Below, piece by piece: positions 19,201 through 31,200 of a stretch of 64,000 nt of DNA (positions are counted from its first letter, which is position 1; each line of letters starts with the position of its first letter). The position numbers were made by a program, and so were the translations under genes. Below the pieces are notes generated by a model. It made no database searches. It saw nothing but the letters and a program-made list of their open reading frames with translations, and had not been told where the DNA came from. Origin of the DNA: JBFMFH01 sp040752275 (GTDB lineage: Bacteria; Acidobacteriota; Vicinamibacteria; Vicinamibacterales; JAKQTR01); the NCBI GenBank assembly GCA_040752275.1, contig JBFMFH010000076.1, positions 38,510 to 102,509 of the forward strand. Reading direction: 5' to 3'.

Positions 19201-22200
19201 TTGCCATCGAGCAGGTAGCGCGCCACATCACCCGTCCGGTACATCCGCGCGCCGGCCGTCGAGCTGAACGGGCTCGGCACGAACCTGTCGGCCGTGACGT
19301 CCGGCCGGCCGAGATACCCCCGGGCAAGCCCGTCTCCGCTGATGTAGAGCTCCCCGTAGACGCCAATGGGAACCGGCTGCAGGCGTTCATCCAGCAGGTA
19401 CAGCCGGGTGTTGGCAATCGGTCGGCCGATCGGCACGGGACCGGGAAACGGCGCGTGGCCTTTCGCATCGAAGACACAGCATCCGACGACGGTCTCGGTT
19501 GGACCGTACTCGTTGATCAGATGAACGTCGGGCGCATAGGTCTGCCAGAACGAGAGCTGGCTCCCGAGCAGGGCCTCGCCGCCGATGACGAACGTACGAG
19601 CCTGACCGGTCATCGGCTGCGGGGGCAGTAGCTCCCTGAGCAGATCCAGATGCGCCGGCGTGATCTTGACGAGGCTGAAGTCACCTCGCGCCTGCAGCAC
19701 ATCTCGCAAGGCGTCGATTTCCTGGCGCTCCGGTATCAGGATGACCGCGCGACCGACCACGAGCGGGGCAAACAGGCTGGTGATCGTCGCGTCGAAGCTG
19801 ATGGAGGAATGCACCGGCGCGCCCTGCCCGTCCGCCACGCGGTAGGCGCGCGTGCACCAGCTCAGGTAGTTCACCAGTCCCCTGTGCGGGATCATCGTGC
19901 CCTTGGGCCTGCCGGTCGAGCCGGACGTGTAGATCACGTAGGCCAGATGGTCCGGCATCACAGGCACGTCCGGGTCCGTCGCTGGGAACCCGGCGATCGC
20001 GCTCCAGTCCGTCTCCAGGCAGATCACCTTCAGTGCGCCGCTGGCAAACAGCGGGGCGAACCTCTGTTGGGTCAGGACGACGGGCATCCGGGCGTCAGCT
20101 GCCATGTACTGCAGCCGGTCGGAGGGATAGGCTGGGTCGAGCGGGACGTACGCCCCGCCCGCCTTGAGGACGCCCAGCAGGCCCACCACCATGGCGACCG
20201 ATCGTTCTACGCAGACACCCACCAGCACATCCGGGCCCACACCCAGGCTGCGCAGGTGGTTCGCCAGTCGGTTCGCGCGGGTGTTCAACTCGCGATACGT
20301 CAGGCGTTCCGGACCGGCAACGACTGCCACTGCATCGGGTGTGGATTCGGCCTGGGCCGCAAAGAGCCGCGCCACGGTGGTGTGCTGCTGGTACGGCGCG
20401 GCCGTCGTATTCCAGCCCACCAGCAGTTGATGGTGATCGGCCTCCGTCAACAACGACACCTCGGCGACCGGCTGCTCCGGATTGGCCACGATGTTGGCCA
20501 GCAGCGTCGTGAAGTTCGTCATCAGCCGTCGGATCGTCTCGGCGTCGAAGATCTCAGCGTAGTACAGGCACGATCCGGTCAATGCACCGGACGGCTCTTC
20601 CCAGACATGGAGTTCGATGTCAAACCGCACCGTGCCGGTCTCGAACGGATAGGGCTGCAGGGTCAGCCCCGGGATCCCGACGTCCGAGATAGGCGCGTTC
20701 TGGTAGGCCAGCGAGACCTGGACCACCGGCGTGCGACTCATGTCGCGTTCTGGTTGCAGATCGTCGACGATCTGCTCGAACGGGACATCCTGATGGGCGT
20801 ACGCGTCCAGCGTGATCTGACGTACCCGGCGGAGCAACGTGAGGAAGCTCGGGTTGCCTCGGAGATCGATGCGCAGGGCCAGCGTGTTGACGAAGAACCC
20901 GATCAACGGCTCCAGTTCCTGGCGCGTCCGGTTCGCAATCGGCGAGCCGATCAGGAGTTCCTCGACACCGGCGTAGCGCGCCAGGAGGATGGCGAACGCC
21001 GACAGGAAGGTCATGTAGAGGCTGGCGCTGGCCGCCTGACTCAACCGGCGCAGCTGCGCGACCAGCTCCGGGGCGATGGAAAAAGCCTCCGCGCTTCCGC
21101 GGAACGTGTGGACGGGCGGCCGGGGATGATCGGCGGGCAACTCCAACACCAACGGAGCGTGCTGCAACGCGGCCCGCCAGTGCTGCCGCTGTGCGTCGAG
21201 GACGTCGCCCTGCAGCCACGCGCGCTGCCAGGCGGCGAAATCCGCATACTGCACCGGCAGGCTCGGCAGTTCCGGCGTCTCCCCCTGCGACAGCGCCGTG
21301 TACAGGATGGTCAACTCGCGGAACAACACTCCCAGCGACCAGCCGTCCGACACGATGTGGTGCATCGTCAGCAGCAGCAGGTGATGCGTCGGGCTGAAGC
21401 GGACCAAGGTGGCCCGCAGGAGCGGTCCCTGCGTGAGGTCGAACGGCCGCCGGCTCTCGGCGTACGCAGACGCCCTGGCCGTCGCGATTCGCGCATCCTC
21501 CGGCAGCGCCGTGACGTCCTCGACAGCCAGCGTGACGGCGTGTGGCGGATGAACCACCTGTTGTGGTCGGCCGTCGAGGGTGGCAATGGTCGTCCGCAGC
21601 GCCTCATGCCGTTGCACCAGCGTGTCGAGCGTGAGGCGCAGCGCCTGCTCGTCCAGGCGGCCATGGAGTTCGATCGCCAACGGCGTGTTGTAGAACGGAT
21701 TGCCGGGGACCAGTTGCTCGAGGAACCACAGACGTTCCTGCGCGAACGACAGGGGAACCGGCCCGTCGTGTGGTCTCTGGGTCATCGGCGGGGCTGTCAG
21801 GCCGCTGTCCGCGGCTCGCAGGCGTTCGATGGCCTCGGTCAGTCCGGCGATGGTGGGGGTTTCGAAGATCTGTCGCAGCGGCAGTTCCACCTGGAAGACT
21901 TCGCGGATGCGCGACACGACCTGCGTGGCCAGCAGAGAATGGCCGCCCAATTCGAAGAAGTCGGCGTGCCGGCCGACCATGTCCAGATGCAACACCGCAG
22001 CCCAGATGTTCTCCATCACGGACTCGGTCGGGCTGAGCGGCCCGGTGCCGATCTCGGCGATTCCGTCGTCCCATCGACAGGTCTCTGGAACCGGCAAGGC
22101 GCGGCGGTCGACCTTGCCATTCGGAGTCAACGGCAGAGCCGGAAGCTCGACCAGCGCGGCGGGCAGCATGTACTCCGGCAGGCGTTCCTTCAAGAACTGG

Positions 22201-25200
22201 CGCAAGGCCCGGCGGTCCAGGAGCTGCCCGGGATTGAGCGCGACATACCCGATCAGCTCGTGGGTTCCGCCTCGACCGACATGCGGTGTCACGACCGCGT
22301 CGCGGACGGCCGGGAATGCGCGCAACGCCGCCTCGATGTCGCCAGGTTCGATGCGAAACCCGCGGATCTTGACCTGGTCGTCCTGTCGCCCCAGGAAGAC
22401 GATCTGCCCGTCCGGCAGCCATTTCGCCCGGTCCCCTGTCCGGTACATCCGTTCCGACGAGACGAACGGGTTGCGCACGAAGCGTTCGGCCGTCAACGAG
22501 GGATCGTTGACATAGCCTCTGGCGATGCCGTCGCCGCCGATATGCAACTCCCCTTCAACACCGATGGGCACGGGCTGTTGCCACGCATCCAGCACGTAGG
22601 CCCGAGAACGGCTGATGGGAGCGCCAATGGGAATGGCGACCGCGTCGCCGGGCACGTCCTTCACGACATGGTAGGTCGAGAACGTCGTGGCTTCGGTAGG
22701 GCCATACACGTGCACGAGCGAGTCGTCGGACTTGCGATACGGCAACGCCGTCCTGACATGCCGCACGGAGGCTTCCTGGCCGCCGAAGTACAGTCTGTCG
22801 AAATGCCGGATCACTTCCGGCGCCAGGTCCACCAGCTGATTGAACAGGGCGGTGGTCATGAACGTGACATTCACGCCCTGGGCGGCAATCAGCGCGCCCA
22901 ATTCGGCGACATCGTGAACCTGCGCGGCATCAATCAGGTGCACGCAGGCGCCGTTCAGGAGTCCTCCAAAGAAATCGAAGGTCGATCCGTCAAATGCGTA
23001 GTTCGAGAGCTGCAGAAGATGATCCGAAGGCCGGATGCTCGTGTAGTTCGTCTGTCGGACCAGGTTGACCACATTGCGGTGCGTGATCATGATCCCTTTG
23101 GGCGTGCCGGTCGAACCCGAGGTGTACATGACGTACGCCAAGTCCGTCGGCGTATTGATGGGCACCGGATTCGTGACGTCTTCCCGTGCTATGTCGGCAG
23201 CGGCCGCATCCACGAACAGCACGGTGTGGCCGCTTGCGCGTAGCGCCTGCACGACGTTCGACGTCAGGGTCGAGCGGCTGAGGATCAGCGTGCTGCCGCA
23301 TTCCTGAATCATGCGCAACACACGCGCCGCAGGCATCTCGAGATCGATCGGCACGTACGCGCCACCGGCTTTGAGAATGCCACACATCGAGACCACCATC
23401 TCGATGCCGCGCGTCTCGAGCATGACCACAGGAGTGTCTACTCCGACTCCCCTCCGCCTCAGGAATCTCGCCAGCTGATTGACTCGTGCGTTCAGCGCGG
23501 AATACGTCAGGCGCTGCGCGCCGTGCACGACGGCGGCACCGGCTGGCGTTCGGTCGACCTGCGCCTCAAGGAGCTCGACGAGGGTATGGTCGCGGGGATA
23601 ATCCGTGGTCGTTCGATTGAATTCCTCGACGACCAGCCGATGCTCCGCTGCGGTCATCACCGGGAGGTCGCTCATCCGCCGTGCCAGGTACGTCCCACAC
23701 GCCTCGAGAACGACGACAAAATGCTCCATGAGCCGTTCGACGGTCGCCGCCGCGAACAGGTCCGTGTAGTACAGGCAGCTCCCCGCCAGGCCCCCATCGT
23801 CGGCGTCCCACAGGTGGACCTCGAGGTCGAACCGCACGGTCTCCGGAGCGTGATCGTACGGGGTGAGGCGTCCGTTCGTCAGTTCGGCGTCGACTGACGG
23901 CAGATTGTGATACGCGAACGACACCTGCGCCAGAGGGTTTCGGCTCAAGTCCCGCGTCGGCTGCACCTCCTCGACGACCTGCTCGAACGGCATGTCCTGA
24001 TGCGCGTAGGCGTCCAGGACGGTCTGCCGGATTCGCCGCAGGAGATCTTCGACGGTCGGGTCACCGGAGACGTCCAGCCGGAGCGCCAGCGTGTTCACGA
24101 AGAACCCAATGAGGGGTTCCAACTCCTGGCGTTGGCGATGGGCGATGGGCGCGCTGACGACCAGCTCGCTCGTGCCTCGGGTCGAGCGCGCCAGCAGGAT
24201 GGCGAACCCCGTCAGGAGGGTCATGTACAGGCTTGCGCCGACCTGCTGGCTGATCCTGCGAAGGTCGCGAACGGCACCCGGCTCGATGCGGATCGGGATG
24301 GTGCGACCTCGAAACGTGTGTAGCCGTGGCCGCGGATAGTCCCCCGGCAGTTCCAGCACTTCCGGCGCGCCGCGCAGGTGCCGCTGCCAGTACTGGCGCT
24401 GCCGGCTCAGCACTTCGCCCTGCAACCACGCCCTCTGCCATACGGCGAAATCGCCGTATTGGACCCGCAGCTCCGGCAGCGGCGATGGCTGTCCCTGATT
24501 GAACGCCTCGTACAGGACGGTGAGCTCGTGCGCGAACACCCCGACGGACCATCCGTCGGTCGCGATGTGGTGCATGGCGGCCACGAGCACCGATTCGGCG
24601 GGAGCCACCGAGATCAGCGTGAATTCAAACAGGGGTCCCGTCGTCAGATCGAACGTCCGCTGGAGGGCGGCGTGAAGGTGGTCGTCAATCGCCTGTGTCT
24701 GCTCCTCGGCGGCACACGATTGCAGATCGATGAGGCGAAGCGCGACCGGTGCTGGCGGCTGGATCGCTTGGCGCGGTTGTCCATCGACGATGGTGAAGGT
24801 CGTGCGGAGCACCTCGTGTCGGCGGACCACTTCGGTGAGCACGCGCGTCAGTACCGCCTGGTCGAGCGGCCCCTGCCAGCGCACGGCCATCGGGACCGTG
24901 TAGAACGGATTGCCCGGCACCAGCTGCTGCAGGAACCAGAGGCGCTCTTGGGCGAAGGACAACGGCAGCAGCCCCTGTCGGTCTGTCGGTGGTATCGGGG
25001 GGGTGATCTCACCCTGCGCCACGCTGCGGGCGGCGTCGATGTGCGCGGCGAAGTCCGCGAGAGATGGAGCGTCGAAGAGCGCCTTGATTGGGACATCCAG
25101 GTGGAAGACATCGCGCACCCGTGCGAGCACCTGCATCGCCGACAACGAGTGGCCGCCCAGCTCGAAGAAATTCGCCGTCGTGTCGATCCGTTCCAGGCCC

Positions 25201-28200
25201 AGCACGTGCGCCCAGACGCTCTCCACCAGGGACTGCGTCGGCGTTTGCGTCGCGCTCGGCCCCGAGGTCAGCACGCGCGATTCCGGCGGAGGCAGCTTCG
25301 GGCGATCGACCTTGCCGTGCGCCGTCAGCGGAAACGCAGACAACAGCACGTAGGTAGCCGGCGTCATGTAGCCGGGTAGGCGTTCGGCGAGGGCCTGGCG
25401 CAGGGCGTCTTCCGCCAGTGACGCCTCGCGCTCCGGAATCACATACGCTACGAGCTGCGGATGACCCGGTTGATCCTCCCGGACCACGACCACTGCGTCG
25501 CGGACGCCCGGAACATCCCGCAGCGAGGCTTCGATCTCGCCGAGTTCGATCCGGAACCCGCGCAGCTTGATCTGATGATCGGACCGTCCGAGATACACGA
25601 CCGACCCGTCCGTCTGCCACGCCGCGACGTCACCGGTGGCATACAGGCGCCCGCCCGGTCCGTCTCCGCGGACCTCCCCGTGAGCGGGCGACGCCGGCGG
25701 CGCAAAGAACGGATTGGGCACGAACCGCTCTGCACTGAGATCGGGGCGACCCAGGTACCCTCGCGCGAGCTGCGCACCACCGAGGTACAGCTCGCCGGGC
25801 ACGCCGGCGGGCACCGGCCGAAAACGCCGGTCCAGCACGTAGACCTGCGTGTTGGCTACCGGGCGGCCAATCGGTACGGTGGGAGCCGCGTGGTCGCGGG
25901 CGCACCGCCAGAAGAGGGTGTCGATCGTCGCTTCGGTGGGGCCGTAGAGGTTGATCAACTCCGCGGGGAGGGCGGCGAAGACGCGGTCGCGGAGGCTCCC
26001 CGACAAGGCCTCGCCGCCGCAGAAGACGCGGCGCAGCGACGTGCACGCCTCCACCCCGGGCGTGTCCAGCAGCACCTGCAGGACCGACGGCACGAGCTGC
26101 AGAATCGTGATCCGGTGCGCCTGAACGGCCTGGACCAGGTACGTCGGGTCCTGATGGCCGCCCGGTCGCGCCATCACGAGCTCGGCGCCGGCCATCAGCG
26201 GCGCCCAGAACTCCCACACCGAGGCATCGAACCCGTACGGCGTCTTCTGGAGCACCCGGTCGGTCGCCTGCAAGGGGAACTCGGACGCCATCCACTGCAT
26301 GTGGTTCGAGATCGCCCCGTGCGGGATCATGACGCCCTTCGGCGCGCCGGTCGAGCCGGAGGTGAACAGGACATAGGCCAGATGCTCGCGCCGCACGTCG
26401 GCTGATGGCCGCGTCGACGCGTATCCCGCGATCTCCGGCCAGTCGGCATCCAGGCAGACCGGTCGCGCACGGCCGGCGGGGAGCCGGTCCTGAAGGTGGC
26501 TGACGGTCAACGCGACCGCTGCGCCGGAGGCCGTCACCACGGTGCGCATCCGCTCCGCGGGAGAGTCCGGGTCCAGCGGCAGGTACGCCCCGCCGGCCTT
26601 CACCACCCCGAGCAGCGCGATCACGAGCTCGACGGAGCGCTCCAGACACACGGCGACCACGACGTCCGGCCCGACGCCCAGGGCCTGCAGGTGCCGGGCG
26701 AGCTGGTTGGCGCGGCCGTCGAGTTCCTGATAGGTCAGCACGCGATCGTCGAATCGCACAGCCACGGCATCCGGCGTCTCGTCCACCTGGCCTTCGATCA
26801 GGTGATGCAGACACGCCTCGGGCGCGACGTCCTGCGCGGTCTGATTCCACGCGACCAACACGCGCTCGCGCTCGTCATCGGGGCACAACGGCAGCGCGGC
26901 AATCGCCTGGCGCGGGTTCGCGGCAATGCCCGCCAGCAAGGTCAGGAAGCGGGTGACGAGGCGTTGGATGGTGGCGGCGTCGAAGACCTCCGCGTAGTAC
27001 ACGACCGGGCCACGTAGCCCGCCGTCAGGTGTGTCCCACAGATGCACTTCCAGATCGAACCGCACGACGCTGATCTCAGTTTCGACGGGTGTCAGGCGCA
27101 CCCCCGCGAGGTCACACTCCGGCAGCGGCACGTTGTGATAGGCCAGCGACACCTGCACCAGCGGATTCCGCGTCATGTCGCGTTCCGGCTGCAACTCCTG
27201 CACCAGCTGTTCGAAAGGCACGTCCTGATGAGCGTAGGCGTCCAACGCCATGTGCCGGACGCGGCGCAACACATCGGTGAACAGCGGGTTGCCGGGAACA
27301 CTGACTCGCAGCGGGATGATATTGACGAAGAAGCCGATCAACGATTCAAGCTCTTGACGGGTGCGGTTCGCGATCGGCGCGCCGATGACGACATCTTCGA
27401 CGCCCCAGGTCGAACGACTCAGCAGGACGGCATAGGCCGCCAGCAATGTCATGTACAGACTCACACCCGCCTGCTGGCTCACGACCCGCAGTTGCCGGAC
27501 CAGCTCCGGCTCGATCGTCAGGGTGACGGCCTGACCTCTGAAGCTGTGCACCGAAGGGCGCGGACGATCGGCCGGCAGTTCGAAGACCGGTGGCGCGCCG
27601 CGCAACTGCTCCTTCCAGTAGGCCAGTTGAGTGTCGAGGACGTTCCCGCTCAACCACTGGCGCTGCCAGGCCGCGAAGTCCGCGTATTGGATGGGCAACG
27701 TCGGGAGTGGTACCTGTTGCCCGGTGACGCAGGCGTTGTAGCAGGCGGCCAACTCCCGGAGGAACACGCCGATGGACCACGCGTCCGAGACAATGTGGTG
27801 GATCGTGAGCACGAGCACGTGGTCGTCGGGCGCCGCCCGGAGTAGGAGGGCTCGCAGCAATGGGCCGCGCTCCAGATCGAACGGACGCTGTGCCTCATGG
27901 TGGGCCACACGGACGATCTCACTAGTGCGCTGTGGTTCGGACACGTGCTGCAGGTCGATGATCCCCAGCGACAGCGGCTGGGACGGACGAATGACCTGCT
28001 CGGGCGCGCCGGCGACGGTGGCGAACACCGTTCGCAAGGCTTCATGACGATCCACAATGGCGTTCAGGCTCCGTTCCAACGCGTCGGCATCGAGCGGCCC
28101 TGTGAAGCGCAGCGTCGCGGGCGTGTTGTAGAACGGATTGCCTGGCGCCAGCTGCTCCAAGAACCACAGACGCTCTTGGGCAAACGACAGCGGGAGGGAG

Positions 28201-31200
28201 GCATCGCGCGGAACTGGCAGGATCGGCGGCGCGGCGAGGCCCTGGGATAGCTGTTGGATGCCGGTGATCGTCGCCGCCAAGCCGGCAATCGTCGGAGTTT
28301 CAAAGAGATTCCAGAGCGGCAGGTCAATCTGCAAGGCCTCGCGCACCCGGCTGATGACCTGGGTCGCGAGCAGTGAGTGGCCGCCCAGCTCGAAGAAGTT
28401 CGCCTGGACGCTGACGCGTTCAAGGCCCAGGACATCTGCCCAGATGGTCGCCAGGAGGTCTTCAACCAACGTGCGCGGGGCCACGTACTCGGCTGGCGGC
28501 GGAGCGGCGGCGCCCGGCGCGGGCAGAGCCCGGCGGTCGATCTTGCCGCCGGGCGTGCGGGGCAATTCCGGCAAGACCACGAAATCCGACGGGATCATGT
28601 GCTCCGGCAACTGCCGCCGCAATCTGCTGCGCGCCTCGTCGACGACGAAGGGCGTGGCCGGCGTGGGTTCGAGATACGCCACCAAGCGTTGATCCTCCGG
28701 CCGATCCATGCGCGCGACGACGACCCCGTTGCGGACACCCGGACACTGGCCCAAGGCGGCTTCTACTTCGCCGAGTTCGATCCGGAACCCGCGCACCTTC
28801 ACCTGGTGATCCACCCGGCCGGCGTATTCAATCGTCCCATCCGGCCAGTAGCGGGCCAGATCACCTGTCCGATACAGGCGGTGGCCGCCCGCATCGCTGG
28901 CGGGCAGGCCATCGGGCGGTAGAACGTGGAATGGGTTCGGCAGGAAACTGGCGGCCGTGAGGTCGGGACGCCGCAGGTATCCGCGTCCCACGCTCTCGCC
29001 GCCAAGATACAACTCCCCGATGACGGCCGGCGGAACGGGCTGGAGACGGTCGTCGAGAATGTAGGCCTGTGTGTTCGCGACGGGACGGCCCAGCGGCACG
29101 ACGGCGGAGGCGTCGTCGCGCCGGCAATGCCAGGTAATCGTATCGATCGCGGCTTCCGTCGGGCCGTACAGGTTGTAGAGCTCCGCCGGGAGAGTGGCGA
29201 AGACGCGATCCCGCAGCGCGGCGGTCAGCGCCTCACCGCCGCTGAAGATGCGCCGCAGCGACGTGCACGCCTCGATGCCCGGCGTGTGCAACAACACCTG
29301 CAAGAGCGACGGCACCAGTTGCAGGATGGTGATGTGCTCGGCCTGAACGGTCTGCACGAGATAGGACGGGTCTTGGTGACCGCCCGGTCGCGCCAGCACC
29401 AGTTGCGCGCCGGCCAGGAGAGGGGCCCAGAACTCCCAGACCGAGGCGTCAAAGATCGCCGGGGTCTTCTGGAGGACCCTGTCCGTCGGGATCAAGGGGA
29501 ACGTCTCCGCCATCCAGGCCATGTGGTTGCAAATGGCGCGGTGCGGGATCATCACCCCTTTGGGCGTGCCGGTGGAACCGGACGTGTAGAGCACATACGC
29601 CAGGTGCTCCGGCTGCACGGATAGACCGTGATTCTCCGGCGATCCTGAAACGATCTCGGGCCAGGCGGCGTCCAGGCAGATCACCTGCTTCGCATCGGGA
29701 GGAAGGCTGGGCAGCAGGCGCGTGTGGGCCAACACGACCGGCACCGTGGCATCCGCCAGCATGAACGCGAGCCGTTCGCGGGGATATTGGTGATCCAGCG
29801 GCAGGTACGCACCGCCCGCCTTGAGAATCCCCAGCATGCCGACCACCAGTTCGAGTGATCGCTCCAGGCACAGGCCGACGATCACATCGGGACCTACGCC
29901 TGCCTCGCGCAGGTAGTGCGCGACCTGATTGGCGCGCGCGTTCAGCTCGGCATACGTCAGCGTCGTCCCCTCGCACCGTACCGTCGGCGCGTCAGGCGTC
30001 CGGGCGGCGCACGCCTCGAACCACTGATGGAGGAGCCGTTCTGCGCGAACGGGGGCGTCGGTCCGGTTCCAATCGACGAGAATCGTCTGCCGCTCCTCCG
30101 AGGACAGGACGGAATGGTCGAGACACGCGCGGTGCGGATCGTCTGCAATCGCGCCCAACGCACGCGCGTAGTAGCCGCCGATCGCCGTCATCTGCTCGAC
30201 GCCGAACTGCGCCGGGTCGTGGTACAGGGTCAGGTGCAATCGCTGCGAGAACGGATCCTGCTGAAACGTCGCGATCAGCGGGAAATTGGTCTGCTCGAAG
30301 AACTGCTCCCCCAGTAACTCGATGTCGCCCACACCGACGAGGTCCTGGTACACGTGGAAGTGGATGAAGTTGAAGGCGGTGTCCAGAACAATCGGCTGCC
30401 CGGCCACCTGCTGAATCTCGGCGAACGGAAACCACCGGAAGGGCAACAGGTGTTGTTCCGCTTCGCAGGCGGCGCGTGCCATCTCGAGCCACGATCCGGC
30501 AGAGGCGCCGAAGCGGACGGGCAGGGTGTTCAGGAACAGGCCCGCCACGCGGTCGCTGCCTTCGGTTTCGAGCCGGACGTTCGTGACGAGCCCGGTCAAC
30601 ACGTCACGGCGATTCGTCAAGGCCTGCAGGACCCGGAGGTGCACAGCGAAGAGCACGCTCTTGAGCGGCACCCCGGCTGTTTCCGCGACGTGCTTCAGGC
30701 GTTCCGAGATGGCTGGCGTCAACGGGACGTCGAGTCTGTTGCCAGCCGGCCGACCCGGAGCCTGGACCATCTGCGGCCAGCGCGGTATCCTGGAGGTTTC
30801 GGCACCGCCGAGGTAGGCCGCCCAATGCTGGCGTTGAGCGTCGGATCGCAGCATCCGCTGTTCATGCGCCACGAAGTCGCGAAACTGAGTTGGCCGAAGA
30901 GAAGGCAGCGGCTGATCGTGTTGCCCCAGCAACAGGAAGTACTGCTGGAAGAACTCGGTCAGGACCGACGCCAGGCTCCACCCATCCAACAGCGCATGAT
31001 GAAAACTGATGCCGAGGTTGAAGGTCTCTGCGCTGCGGCGGCAGATGTGCACCCGCAACAGCGGAGCCTGGGTCCAGTCAAACGCGAAGTGCTCCTCACG
31101 CGTGACCCATTCCCCAATCCACGCCTCCTGCTCCTGCGCGGTCAGGTGTTGCAGATCGTCGACGGGCACGTCGATCGTCACCTGGTCGTGCACCAGTTGC

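Noticed and set aside
19650..23243. 1197-codon open frame on the + strand within the NRPS
   Set aside because: Mirror frame of repeated A/C domain sequence, rich in Arg/Gln/His, with no recognisable fold.
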